From positions 1,116,001 through 1,180,000 of the forward strand of contig NZ_CP023276.1 of the NCBI RefSeq assembly GCF_003065365.1: a stretch of 64,000 nt of DNA, given 5' to 3'. This stretch comes from Polynucleobacter difficilis (GTDB lineage Bacteria > Pseudomonadota > Gammaproteobacteria > Burkholderiales > Burkholderiaceae). Numbering within the stretch: position 1 is the stretch's first letter; each line of letters starts with the position of its first letter. Made by a program: the position numbers and the translations under genes. This document shows positions 32,767 through 41,733 of this stretch, one piece after another. A model generated the notes under the pieces. It saw only the letters and a program-made list of their open reading frames with translations, was not told where the DNA came from and did no database searches.

Positions 32767-35697
32767 TTAATTACTGTCAATAAGATACTTAAATAAATTA
32801 TGCTCAACCGGGCTGTTAAGTAAAAATTCCATTTTCACAACAGACTTTTGATCACCATCTTTATCTTGCATTGTGGTGTTCTCAAATCTTTCTGAAATTG
32901 CGGTAAGCTCGCCTAAATAGTAAAAATCAGCTCCTTCATCATCACTCTTTTTTACAAATAAGGGAATACGCATACTAGAAAGAGCCTGATTCTTAAAAGC
33001 CATTACATCTGGGCTATCGAGACTTCTACTTTTCTTTGACATATAAACCAGATGGCCTGGATTAATAAAACGATCTTCATATTTAATCGTGGCAGCCATA
33101 CTTTCATCTTTTTTATATGTTAAAAAAATGGGGCAAATTGTATTGTCTGAGTTAGGCATATATCCGCCAACATTGAGTTCATTTGGTTGTGTTTTCCAAC
33201 CCAGAATTCGAAAGACATCTTTTCTAGAGTACTTTCCTTCAAGCTTAAATCCACCTTGATAATTCTGTTTAGAGTAATTACTTAGAAATTTTTGAATCGC
33301 ACATTCAAAAAGATCTAAATAATATTTTTTGGAAATAAAGTTCTGAAATACTTCTTGCAAAGTTACATCCAGACTAATTGTGGTGAAATTAACCTTGATT
33401 AACTTAAAACCAGCAACCTCTGAAACCGGCAGGTTTCTACTATTAGATCTCTGTGTTACGTAGTGTAGATTAATGCTGTGAATAGCAAAAAGAATTACTT
33501 CGGAGGTCGGCTTATATTGCGCTAGTTGCTCGACTTCCTGTTGAACTTCCAAAAAGCTAGTGCTACCTTTTAAGATTAATAATTTCAGAATAATTGCATC
33601 TTCGAGCCTCTTTCCATCACAAACATGCTTGCCCAAATAAGAAAGAAGCTTTATATGCAGCGGTGGAGCTTGCAAAGAGCTTTCGTGTTGGATAGAAAAT
33701 TCCAATAGTGAGTTCGATTGGTCAATATACTGATATGGGTCCCTTGAATTTTGTTCTACAAAATCCATCATCATAGGTGGCCTACCAATTCGGAATTTCA
33801 AGAGCTTATAGTCCTCTAAAAGAGCGCGGCTCTTGTCGAGCTTTGAGGAGTCTATTGATTTAAAAATCTTCTCTTTAGCAATTCGCTCAAAGCTAACACT
33901 ACTAGCTCCTGGTATCAGGCCGCTACCAGCACTTAGCAAGCGACGTAACTTATCTTTGTTGTATGACGAATCCCCAAACAGTGCCATTGGTATTAGATAG
34001 TTATTTGAGTAATTACCAATAAAGTCAATGACAGTCAGATATTCCTTGCCGCTAGTTTTTCTAAGTCCTCGCCCCAATTGCTGGACAAATATAATTGCTG
34101 AGGAGGTTGGGCGCAGCATAACAATTTGATTAATTGACGGTATATCAATGCCCTCATTAAAGATGTCCACTGTAAAAAGATATTCAAGCCTAGCGGGTCC
34201 GCTGGACTCCAATCGTTCAATGGCTTTTTCACGGAAAGACTCAGGATCTGTCCCAGATAGGGCTAGAGATGGAATACCTCTCTTATTAAAAGCATCGGAT
34301 AGCACTTTTGCTTCGTCAATTCTTGAGCAAAATACTAGCCCTCTTGGGATCTCTGTATCAACACCATATTCTTCTAACGCCTCAATAATATGCTGAACTC
34401 TATTGCTAGAAGTTAGTTTATTAAAATCCACTAAATTGGGATCTGATTGATCTTCAATCTCGATATCTGATATTCCAAAGTAATGGAATGGGCATAATAA
34501 ATCGGCCTCCATCGCCGATTGCAAACGAATTTCATAGGCAATCGAGTGATCAAAAAGTGAAAAAATGTCAAATCCATCCGTTCTTTCGGGTGTCGCAGTC
34601 ATTCCGAGTAAAAAACTTGGCTTGAAATAGTTCAATACATTTTGATAAGTATTGGCTCCGGCTCGATGGGTTTCATCAATAATTACATAATCAAAATCAG
34701 TTGAACTGAAATTCGTGATGTGCCTTTCGGTATTAATGGTTTGGACTGTAGAAAATATAAAATCTGCACTGGTATTTAATTCGCTTGAGCCTGTATAGAG
34801 GCTCATTGTTTTGGTACTTCCAAATACTTTACGAAACTCACTCATAGCTTTTTTTGCTATGTTCAGCCTATGCACTACAAACAGCATACGTTTTGCGCCC
34901 ATTTGCTTGACATCGAGCGCTGACAGGACTGTCTTACCAGTACCCGTTGCTGAAATAATCAAAGATTTCTTCCTACCCGACTTCCTAACTACATCTAAGC
35001 TGACTAAAGCCTCGACCTGCATTGAATTAGGATAAATAGTGACTGAATGCCCCTCAGGGTAGGCATGACTACCAGAAATATTGGGGCGGTCTTGGCTTGA
35101 TGCCCTCGCAGCGCTCCAATTTTCTTCGTAGTCTATCAATCGCTGATCGGTAATCTCTTCTGCCGTATTCGACCAGTGTTTTAGAGAGCTATCAATGCTT
35201 TTATATAAAGACGAGTCGTCCTTAAGAGAAACCGTTAGATTTATTTCAGTATTTTTTCCAAGCGCATCTTGAGTTAAATTTGAGCTACCTATCAAAACTC
35301 TCGAAAAATTGTCAAAGTCGAAGAGAAATGTCTTGCCATGAAAGTTTGGGGCAGCCACAAACTTTACATCTATACCGGGGAAATTTTTTAAAGCTTTTAT
35401 TGCATGAGGGTCGGAAAAATTTAAATAACTTGAAACTAATATTTCACCAGACCCCCCTTTAGAGCAGAATTCTTTCAAAGTCTGGTGCAAGCAGGCAACA
35501 CCACTGCGGGTAACAAATGCAACTGCAAATCTAAATTTTTCACACATGCTCAGATTCTCAAGAATAAACTCGAGAACCTTCTCGCCTTTGGCCAAATCAT
35601 TTAAAACTAATTGGGGATGTAAAACAGAAGCTACATCAGGATCAAACTTAATGAGTCCAGATCTTGCGCCAGCAAGTAAGTCCTCAGTTGAAAACAT
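32767..35697 (-). CDS. PLD-nuclease/SF2-helicase fusion with DUF3427-like C-terminus
   Basis: 976 residues. Residues 45-180 carry a phospholipase-D-like nuclease domain with one HKD motif, HGKTFLFDFDN followed by IGSSNLTQDA. Residues 225-590 are an SF2 helicase: Walker A SATGTGKT, DETH box VIIDETHRAG, motif III GMTATPER, motif VI QQLGRGLRK. The last 350 residues match the general look of the DUF3427 region found in such proteins. These proteins are frequent in defence islands and may sense and cut foreign DNA. The ATG overlaps the NUDIX stop by 14 bases, so the two are made together. Confidence 0.92.
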   Translation of the reverse strand: MFSTEDLLAGARSGLIKFDPDVASVLHPQLVLNDLAKGEKVLEFILENLSMCEKFRFAVAFVTRSGVACLHQTLKEFCSKGGSGEILVSSYLNFSDPHAIKALKNFPGIDVKFVAAPNFHGKTFLFDFDNFSRVLIGSSNLTQDALGKNTEINLTVSLKDDSSLYKSIDSSLKHWSNTAEEITDQRLIDYEENWSAARASSQDRPNISGSHAYPEGHSVTIYPNSMQVEALVSLDVVRKSGRKKSLIISATGTGKTVLSALDVKQMGAKRMLFVVHRLNIAKKAMSEFRKVFGSTKTMSLYTGSSELNTSADFIFSTVQTINTERHITNFSSTDFDYVIIDETHRAGANTYQNVLNYFKPSFLLGMTATPERTDGFDIFSLFDHSIAYEIRLQSAMEADLLCPFHYFGISDIEIEDQSDPNLVDFNKLTSSNRVQHIIEALEEYGVDTEIPRGLVFCSRIDEAKVLSDAFNKRGIPSLALSGTDPESFREKAIERLESSGPARLEYLFTVDIFNEGIDIPSINQIVMLRPTSSAIIFVQQLGRGLRKTSGKEYLTVIDFIGNYSNNYLIPMALFGDSSYNKDKLRRLLSAGSGLIPGASSVSFERIAKEKIFKSIDSSKLDKSRALLEDYKLLKFRIGRPPMMMDFVEQNSRDPYQYIDQSNSLLEFSIQHESSLQAPPLHIKLLSYLGKHVCDGKRLEDAIILKLLILKGSTSFLEVQQEVEQLAQYKPTSEVILFAIHSINLHYVTQRSNSRNLPVSEVAGFKLIKVNFTTISLDVTLQEVFQNFISKKYYLDLFECAIQKFLSNYSKQNYQGGFKLEGKYSRKDVFRILGWKTQPNELNVGGYMPNSDNTICPIFLTYKKDESMAATIKYEDRFINPGHLVYMSKKSRSLDSPDVMAFKNQALSSMRIPLFVKKSDDEGADFYYLGELTAISERFENTTMQDKDGDQKSVVKMEFLLNSPVEHNLFKYLIDSN

Positions 35698-36097
35698 GCC
35701 CGAAATTTTCTCTTAAAATTTTAAGCACTGGACGATCAGCTTCTATCCAATCCAAGCTATCTGCCTCAGATAATGCTACGTGAGCATAAGCAACGTGATC
35801 ATGAAGAGTTTCATCAAACCTATCAATTGCCACAATGTAGCAATGCATTTTGATCGAGAAATCGGGGTAATCGTGCTCTATTGTTGCTACAAAGTCACCG
35901 ACCTTTGCATCCAGGCCTAATTCTTCATTTAGCTCACGATTCAGAGCTACCTTGAAATCCTCCCCAGCCTCTACCTTGCCGCCAGGAAACTCAAATTTAT
36001 ACGAAACGTAATCGAATTTAGCCACACCTCTTTGAAAAGCCAATATCTTCTTCTTATAGATTATTACGGCTGCAACAACTTCAATATTTTTTTTCAT
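35684..36097 (-). CDS. NUDIX (deoxy)nucleotide pyrophosphohydrolase, MutT-like
   Basis: 137 residues. The NUDIX box GKVEAGEDFKVALNRELNEE plus LG fits Gx5Ex7REUxEExGU exactly. Members of this short group clean oxidised dNTPs such as 8-oxo-dGTP or hydrolyse other nucleoside triphosphates. It is the promoter-proximal gene of the NUDIX-helicase-MazG operon; its own upstream 100 bases are very AT-rich. Confidence 0.92.
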   Translation of the reverse strand: MKKNIEVVAAVIIYKKKILAFQRGVAKFDYVSYKFEFPGGKVEAGEDFKVALNRELNEELGLDAKVGDFVATIEHDYPDFSIKMHCYIVAIDRFDETLHDHVAYAHVALSEADSLDWIEADRPVLKILRENFGHVFN

Positions 36098-36205
36098 TTT
36101 GAGCGTGGCAATTATTCATCCTTAATTGGATAATAACTTGATTTTTTTGGCCCTATTAATCAATTAATGAACCTTTTAATCTTTTATTAAGCTCATTTTT
36201 ATAAA

Positions 36206-36493
36206 CTAGCGTTTCAGATACCCCTGAATAAATATCCTTCTGGGGTTTACTCGCTCTACTGCCGTACCGGCCTGCTGGTGCACGAGCGCTACTGGCTCAA
36301 ACAGCATGGCTTTATTGGGTATGTAGCGATTGCCGTTAGCTTCCCTGAGCTTTAGTCTAGGTAAGCCCAGTATCTTGGCGCTATCAACAAAAGCAGCTAC
36401 CGTTACGGGCCTGGCTAATGACGGGGCAATGGCATCTTTAGGGGTGAGCTCAAAGGGAAGAATGGTAGCTAGTAACAATGCGCTGGTCAGCAT
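36206..36493 (-). CDS. Possible small exported protein of unknown function
   Basis: 95 codons from ATG 36493. The first 14 residues (MLTSALLLATILPF) resemble a short signal peptide, and the rest is basic without a motif I know. There is only a weak AGAG ribosome-binding site. It lies opposite noncoding sequence, so it is not an obvious shadow, but coding status is uncertain. Confidence 0.4.
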   Translation of the reverse strand: MLTSALLLATILPFELTPKDAIAPSLARPVTVAAFVDSAKILGLPRLKLREANGNRYIPNKAMLFEPVALVHQQAGTAVERVNPRRIFIQGYLKR

Positions 36494-36540
36494 GCGGCTC
36501 TTTTGGCGTAATGGACAATAGAGTCAGTTTGCATATCCAC

Positions 36541-36558
36541 TAGCTCACCAAGTGAGCC
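36541..36558. repeat. Dispersed palindromic element, copy b
   Basis: TAGCTCACCAAGTGAGCC: perfect 6-bp arms GCTCAC and GTGAGC round CAA. The following 65 bases resemble those after copy d (ATTAGGAT, GG, TTAC, CACCC at matching spacing). It lies 82 bases before the gene remnant at 36623. Confidence 0.8.
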
Positions 36559-36622
36559 GCTCTATAATTAGGATGAGGGAATTACTAAACCACCCTTTTC
36601 GTCACGCTGAAATGGAAGGGCC

Positions 36623-36664
36623 ATGAAATATCTTGGCGCCATCCCACTCAGCACTACGGATTAA
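36623..36664 (+). pseudogene. Remnant of the start of the 43777 repeat-protein gene
   Basis: ATGAAATATCT, GCCATC and ACTCA match the first 40 bases of the gene at 43777 (MKYL-AI), then the frame stops after 13 codons. The 82 bases before it also match the 81 bases before 43777, including the palindromic element. This looks like a decayed or truncated duplicate in which only leader and start survive. Confidence 0.6.
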
Positions 36665-36685
36665 ACGTACCCTGTTTTGGCTTTG

Positions 36686-37210
36686 CTAACTGCGTCTCTT
36701 AGTAATGGCACGCTTGGATTCAGTATGGGGCTCTCCAAGACCTGCATTCAAAGCCTCAATCAATTCTTTCTCCTGCTTGGTTAGAAGGCTTTCATCCAGA
36801 TGACGCCAATTGCGCTCATAAATACCAAGTGCTTCCGTTGGGGTGAGTTCGTCGGTGCCGTGTACCTGCCAAGCAAGTTGTTTGAGTTGCGGGTAATCGG
36901 CTAGCTTTATGCGCGCAGGGATCCAGCCACGACGATCATCATCACGACGTGGTTCTGCAGCCTCGGGATGTTCTATCGGCACAATTCCAAAATGAATTCC
37001 CAAAGCCGTCATGGCGTTGAAGTACGCACCCATCGTGACAGCGGGCTCGCCCGCCTCAATCCGGTGCAAGGTAATGCGTGACATTCCAGCGGCCTCTGCA
37101 AGCGTGGTTGCGCTAATGCTGAGCGCCTTACGATAGGCGCGAATCTGCTGACCAAGAGCGGTCAGTTTGTTCTCGGTTGCTGGGGTAATGTGGTTTGGGC
37201 GTGCTGGCAT
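36686..37210 (-). CDS. XRE-type helix-turn-helix regulator, probably self-repressing
   Basis: About 174 residues. The N-terminal third is a Cro/C1-type HTH (LGQQIRAYRKALSISATTLAEAAGMSRITLHRIEAG). The C-terminal part is charged and unrecognised (ends AITKRRS). Three in-frame ATG codons lie at 37231, 37222 and 37210. The promoter at 37221-37248 predicts transcription to begin near 37214, so 37210 (MPARPNHI) is the only one certain to be on the mRNA. Its target is most likely its own promoter. Confidence 0.85.
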   Translation of the reverse strand: MPARPNHITPATENKLTALGQQIRAYRKALSISATTLAEAAGMSRITLHRIEAGEPAVTMGAYFNAMTALGIHFGIVPIEHPEAAEPRRDDDRRGWIPARIKLADYPQLKQLAWQVHGTDELTPTEALGIYERNWRHLDESLLTKQEKELIEALNAGLGEPHTESKRAITKRRS

Positions 37211-37212
37211 AA

Positions 37213-37260
37213 TGTATCTCATTATATACATTAATAGCTAAATGTCAATAATGAGATACA
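37213..37260 (-). promoter_or_regulatory. Sigma-70 promoter inside a perfect 13-bp inverted repeat
   Basis: On the minus strand TTGACA (37243-37248) and TATAAT (37221-37226) are perfect hexamers separated by 16 bases. Arms TGTATCTCATTAT (37213-37225) and its exact complement (37248-37260) bracket and overlap both boxes. A dimer of the HTH protein bound to both arms would shut the promoter. The transcript would be nearly leaderless. Confidence 0.85.
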
Positions 37261-37320
37261 AATTAGGTCGGAATGTAGCAATTTTAGCGTAGGGACAATG
37301 CCTTGAGTATTGATTTCCAC

Positions 37321-37338
37321 TAGCTCACCAAGCGAGAC
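37321..37338. repeat. Dispersed palindromic element, copy c
   Basis: TAGCTCACCAAGCGAGAC, one arm partly degraded. The 40 bases before it resemble those before copy b (GGACAAT and CCACTAGCTCACCAAG). CCATTAAATCAAT downstream is shared with copy e. Confidence 0.7.
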
Positions 37339-37418
37339 TTGGGGAATTTAATACCATTAAATCAATGGGCGCAGCAGCTGGTTTGATACCACCCGTCTTT
37401 TTTAGTTAGCGAGGCTCC

Positions 37419-38456
37419 CTATTGCTTCTTACCCGCCTTAAGCTCTGCCTCGAGTTCATTGATTTTGCTTTGCATTGCAGCGATTCTGGAATTGAGCAGA
37501 CCCACATTCAGGTAAGTCTCATCTGCAACCGGCGATGCGAGGTGGCTAGCCCAGCCCAGCCACGATGAATCGTAAATTTTGACCTTCTTGTATCCCAGAT
37601 TTTGCAGAACCACTGCAGTCTCTGCGGCGCGTACACCGCTTTGGCAATACACCACCGTCTCTTTGTTCGGGTCTAATTTGGAATAAAGCGCCTTGAGATC
37701 CTCTGTTGACTTTAAGGCCATGCCACTATTGGTTTTTACTTCGCGCTTGGCGAGTTTTGATCCCGTTGCCGGGTCTTTCCAGTTTTGTTCATACGGAATG
37801 CTGATTGCGCCCGGTATATGACCACCCCGGATAGCGCGCACATCGTTTCCCTTAAACTCATTAAAGGTTCTTGCATCAATGACCTGAACCGATTGATCGT
37901 TAAATAGCTTACGCATTTGTTCATTGCTGACGACTAAGTTTTCTTGTGGAACTAACTTGACATTAACTGCCGCTAAGCTTGATGGGGCTTTCTCGATGGC
38001 TAAATTTGCGTCCGCCCAGCCATCAATACCATCATGAAATACCTTGGCCTGCTTACCCCCAAAGTAATTGATGGTGAATAAGCCAAAATAGGCATAGGCG
38101 TTGCCTCTTGAGCCATACACAATAATTTCTTTATTAATGTCGAGCCCAGCCTTATTAAAGATGGCATTGATATCGGCAATATCAATGTAGTCCTCGCGAT
38201 TGGGATCCCGTAGCGCCGCGCCAATCTCGCCAATACTAATTGCCCCTGGAATATGCCCATCCAAGTAATTTTTAGTGGCGCGCACATCCCACAGGATGAC
38301 CCCGCGTTGCTGCGCGGCTTTTACGTAGTCCAAATCCACAATACTGCTGGATTGGGCCCAGACCAGACCTCCAGAAAAGGAGGCTGCCAGAAAAATGGTT
38401 TTTACTATAAAAAGGATGGTTTTGATGAATAGCTCCTTTGGAATAGCGCTTTGCAT
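37419..38456 (-). CDS. Exported tandem-rhodanese sulfurtransferase
   Basis: 345 residues with a signal peptide ending near GGLVWAQ. Two rhodanese domains follow. The first (about 40-160) has VYGSRGNAYA where the active cysteine would be, so it is inactive, as is normal for tandem thiosulfate/mercaptopyruvate sulfurtransferases. The second carries VVYCQSGVRAAE with Cys at about 271. A short coiled coil (NSRIAAMQSKINELEAELKAG) ends the protein. It should act on sulfur compounds in the periplasm. The gene sits just downstream of the lysR gene, on the same strand. Confidence 0.9.
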   Translation of the reverse strand: MQSAIPKELFIKTILFIVKTIFLAASFSGGLVWAQSSSIVDLDYVKAAQQRGVILWDVRATKNYLDGHIPGAISIGEIGAALRDPNREDYIDIADINAIFNKAGLDINKEIIVYGSRGNAYAYFGLFTINYFGGKQAKVFHDGIDGWADANLAIEKAPSSLAAVNVKLVPQENLVVSNEQMRKLFNDQSVQVIDARTFNEFKGNDVRAIRGGHIPGAISIPYEQNWKDPATGSKLAKREVKTNSGMALKSTEDLKALYSKLDPNKETVVYCQSGVRAAETAVVLQNLGYKKVKIYDSSWLGWASHLASPVADETYLNVGLLNSRIAAMQSKINELEAELKAGKKQ

Positions 38457-38499
38457 ACTGTACTCTTTGTTTTACTAAAGGCAACACACACTGCTTTAC

Positions 38500-39402
38500 T
38501 TATTTTCTTAAGTCCTCACTGATTTCAATCGCAGTTTCTTGAAATGCTTTCATGGCGCCGGTAACGAATCTGCCTTTTCGCCAGCAAAGGGCCGCTGTTC
38601 TCTTTAAAAACTCGCCCGATACAGATCGTGATATTAATTCCGCATCTCGGTAGCATGCAATTGGACTGCCAATAACTGCAAGGCTTCCTGTACGAGCAAC
38701 CTCGAGCAAATCCCCCATCGTGGATACCTCTAGGCGAACATGGAGCTGAATATTTTCCCTACGCGCTTCCATTTCAATTTGCTGGCGCAGGAGGAACTGG
38801 CGATTAAGCAAGGCAAGCTCCGTATTTTTAAATGACTTGATTGATAGTTTTTTTGGGAAATTGGCCATGCTTTGCGGCTTACCAATCAGGGCAAATTGCT
38901 CGGTCAGTAAGGGTCGTTGGTAAAACTCCACCAGTTGATAGTCTTCTGGCAATACAGCGATGTCGATATCGCCTTGCATTAAGTCGGCGATTAATCGCTC
39001 TGCTGATAACTCGCGTAAATCGATTCTTAAATCCGGGTAGGTTTGTAAGAGTCGCAGACTCGCTGGCAATGTAATCGCCTTCGAATAGGTGTGGGTTGCG
39101 CCAATGCGCAGAGCGCCAACGACTTGTTTATCGTCATGCATGCTTTGGAGTAGCGCCTCATCCACCTGCCCCATCAGCGGTTCGAGTTTAATTAACAAGT
39201 CTCTGCCAAATTCACTCAAGACGGATCTGCGGCCTTTTCGTTCAAATAAAGCCGAATTGAAATGGCTTGCCAGCTCCTTCATTTGTTGGGATAGTGCCGA
39301 TTGCGTAATATTCAATGCCTCTGCCGCCCGAACAAAGTTTTCAATACGGGCAACGACTAAAAAGCTTCTGAGTAAGCGGTAGTCAATGCGATGAATATTC
39401 AT
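38500..39402 (-). CDS. LysR-type transcription regulator
   Basis: 300 residues: winged HTH (NFVRAAEALNITQSALSQQM) at about 20-45, then an effector-binding domain of two periplasmic-binding-like lobes. It is divergent from the Bug/aconitase-X operon (first ATG at 39496) and probably controls it. The closest dyad, ATAAGCTTAT, lies directly at its own start. Confidence 0.92.
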   Translation of the reverse strand: MNIHRIDYRLLRSFLVVARIENFVRAAEALNITQSALSQQMKELASHFNSALFERKGRRSVLSEFGRDLLIKLEPLMGQVDEALLQSMHDDKQVVGALRIGATHTYSKAITLPASLRLLQTYPDLRIDLRELSAERLIADLMQGDIDIAVLPEDYQLVEFYQRPLLTEQFALIGKPQSMANFPKKLSIKSFKNTELALLNRQFLLRQQIEMEARRENIQLHVRLEVSTMGDLLEVARTGSLAVIGSPIACYRDAELISRSVSGEFLKRTAALCWRKGRFVTGAMKAFQETAIEISEDLRK

Positions 39403-39405
39403 AAG

Positions 39406-39415
39406 ATAAGCTTAT
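39406..39415. promoter_or_regulatory. Dyad in the lysR/Bug divergent region
   Basis: ATAAGCTTAT is a perfect 10-bp palindrome four bases from the lysR start; the 80 bases to the Bug gene are very AT-rich (ATTAGTTAATTAAATATTAAT). It could be part of a LysR box but does not show the classic T-N11-A spacing clearly. Confidence 0.35.
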
Positions 39416-39495
39416 GCATTAGTTAATTAAATATTAATTTACATTATATGTTTAATGGATTAGCGTGTCCTTTTCGAACTAAAGAGGCCACTTCC

Positions 39496-40479
39496 ATGAA
39501 CTTCTTACCGTCCCGCTCCATTTCGCTGTTCTTTACCCTTCTGGGCGCACTTCTGTTGCCAGGGCTTAGCTCGGCACAAAGCTATCCATCCAAGCCCATT
39601 AGGTTAGTGGTGCCCTTTCCAGCCGGCGGCCCAACGGATATCGTGGCAAGGCCGTTGGCCATTCTCCTGGGTGAGAACCTCAAACAACAAATCGTGATTG
39701 ATAACCGCGGCGGCGCAGGCGGATCGATTGGCGCAGACTTAGTTGCCAAATCAGCACCGGATGGCTATACCCTGTTGATGGGTACGGTAGGTACCAATGC
39801 CATTAATGGCAGCCTCTATAAGCAACTCGCTTACGACACGATTAAGGATTTCACGCCGATAGCGCTCGTTGCAACCGCCCCCGTTGTGATCGTGGTCAAC
39901 CCAGCCACCAACATCAATACCCTGGCAGACTTGGTTCGAGAAGCAAAAGCAAAACCCGATTCCATCGGCTTTGGTAGCGCAGGCAATGGCACACCTGGCC
40001 ACCTCACCGGCGCTCTATTTGAAACCACCGCAAAAATTAAGCTCAAGCACATCCCGTATAAGGGCAGTGCTCCCGCCATGACGGACTTAATCGGCGGCCA
40101 AATACCCGTGATGTTTGACCCAATTCAGTCTGCTATTACCCACATCAACTCGGGCCGGGTACGCCCCCTGGCTGTCACGAGCAAAAATCGCTCCCCCTTG
40201 CTGCCAAACGTACCTACGGTTGCTGAACTCGGTTATCCCCAGTTTGAATCCACCGCCTGGTGGGCGGTGTTTGGGCCCGCTAAGATGCCTGCCGCCATCA
40301 CCGACAAATTGCGCGCTGAAACTCAAAAAGTTGCCGCCTCAGCCGCCTTTAAAGAGCGCCTTGGTAACTTAGGCGTCTTACCCAATACTGACTTCAAAGA
40401 AAGTTTGGCTGATTTTCAGACAAAAGAGATTGCGAAATGGGCCCGTACCGTTCGCGACTCTGGCGCAACCGTTGATTAA
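39496..40479 (+). CDS. Bug/TctC-type periplasmic substrate-binding protein
   Basis: 327 residues from ATG 39496, which has AGAGG nine bases before it. Signal peptide ends at LSSAQ. Family signatures are YPSKPIRLVVPFPAGGPTDIVAR, NRGGAGGSIGADLVAKSAPDGYTLLMG and LKHIPYKGSAPAMTDLIGGQ. It binds a small carboxylate for a tripartite transporter whose membrane parts are not in this window; orphan Bug proteins are very common in Burkholderiales. Its partner genes here suggest a hydroxy-acid or hydroxyproline-like ligand. Confidence 0.93.
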   Translation: MNFLPSRSISLFFTLLGALLLPGLSSAQSYPSKPIRLVVPFPAGGPTDIVARPLAILLGENLKQQIVIDNRGGAGGSIGADLVAKSAPDGYTLLMGTVGTNAINGSLYKQLAYDTIKDFTPIALVATAPVVIVVNPATNINTLADLVREAKAKPDSIGFGSAGNGTPGHLTGALFETTAKIKLKHIPYKGSAPAMTDLIGGQIPVMFDPIQSAITHINSGRVRPLAVTSKNRSPLLPNVPTVAELGYPQFESTAWWAVFGPAKMPAAITDKLRAETQKVAASAAFKERLGNLGVLPNTDFKESLADFQTKEIAKWARTVRDSGATVD

Positions 40480-40500
40480 CTAGTAAAGAAAAATAAAAAA

Positions 40501-41733
40501 ATGGAATTGAATGCAGAAGAAAAAGCCATGCTCGCGGGGGAATTTGGTCCCGTTCGAAAAATGGCGATTGAACATCAAATCAAAGTAGGTGATTTTTTTG
40601 GTGCTAAAGACTTTGTTGAGGTATCGCAAGCCCACATCATGGCCGATACCGAGAGCTTGGGTGAGAATGGCGTGGAATGGCTTGAAGCATTAGCCAAAAA
40701 TGCAGCCAAAGACCGCGTAGTCCGAATCCCAACCATTACCGATCCGCGCGGTACGGATTTCAGTAAGGCCAAGCAATTAGGTCAAACCGATAAGATGGTT
40801 TCTTTAGAGCATCGTGCCATTGCCGCCTTTGTCAAAATGGGCGTATCGATGACGGATACCTGCATCAACTACCAAACCATCATGGCGCCGGTATTTGGTG
40901 AGCATTTGGCTTTTGGTGATACAGGCGTTGTGATTTACTCCAACAGCATCTGCGGCGCCCGATCGAATTTTGAAGGCGGTCCATCCGCCCTCTCTGCTGG
41001 CCTTACCGGCCGTACCCCACGCTATGGCTACCACTTAGACGAGCATCGCAAACCCACCCATCGCTACCGGGTTACGTGGACGCCGCAGTCACTCAATGAA
41101 TGGGGCGCTTTGGGCGGCCTGATTGGCAGAAAGTCCGGAAACTACTGGTCAGTACCCGTCATTGAGGGTATCGAAGGTCGCCCTGGCTCAGACTCCTTAA
41201 AGCATTTTGGCGCCGCAATGGCCAGCTTTGGCTCCTCTGCTTTATTTCATATTCTGGGGGTTACGCCAGAGGCGATTCATGCACGTGACCTTAGTTTTGA
41301 TCACTTACCAGAGATCAGCATTTCTAAAGAGGAGGTGATGGCACTGCAGAGCTCCTACCGCGTTACCGATGAAATTGATGTTGTTGTGTTCTCGGCGCCG
41401 CAATTGAGCTTGATTGAAATGCAAAGCGTTGCTGCCTTGTGTCAAGGCAAGAAATTTAAGAAACCCCTCTTGGCCGTAACGAGCCCACAAGTCAAGCCGG
41501 ACTCCGATCGCATGGGCTATACCGCCATGATTGAAGAAGCTGGTGGAACGGTTTTTGCTGGAATGTGCTTCTATCAATCCTATGCGCGTGAAATTGCCGA
41601 GGCAAATGGATGGAAAAAATTAGCTACCAATAGCGCCAAAATGGTCAATATTTTAGGTGGCTATGGATACACCCCCATCCTCGCCTCAATGGAGGATTGC
41701 GTCAATGCTGCAGAAACAGGGAGACTGGCATGA
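40501..41733 (+). CDS. Aconitase X large (catalytic) subunit
   Basis: 410 residues. Aconitase-X features are visible: MLAGEFGPVRKMAIEHQIKVGDFFGA, the GVSMTDTCINYQT segment with a cluster cysteine, SNSICGARSNFEGGPSALSAGLTGRTPRYG, and MCFYQSY near the end. Characterised members dehydrate cis-3-hydroxy-L-proline (bacteria) or mevalonate-5-phosphate (archaea). Adjacent genes favour a catabolic role, but the substrate is not shown by sequence. Its stop overlaps the small subunit ATG (ATGA). Confidence 0.9.
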   Translation: MELNAEEKAMLAGEFGPVRKMAIEHQIKVGDFFGAKDFVEVSQAHIMADTESLGENGVEWLEALAKNAAKDRVVRIPTITDPRGTDFSKAKQLGQTDKMVSLEHRAIAAFVKMGVSMTDTCINYQTIMAPVFGEHLAFGDTGVVIYSNSICGARSNFEGGPSALSAGLTGRTPRYGYHLDEHRKPTHRYRVTWTPQSLNEWGALGGLIGRKSGNYWSVPVIEGIEGRPGSDSLKHFGAAMASFGSSALFHILGVTPEAIHARDLSFDHLPEISISKEEVMALQSSYRVTDEIDVVVFSAPQLSLIEMQSVAALCQGKKFKKPLLAVTSPQVKPDSDRMGYTAMIEEAGGTVFAGMCFYQSYAREIAEANGWKKLATNSAKMVNILGGYGYTPILASMEDCVNAAETGRLA

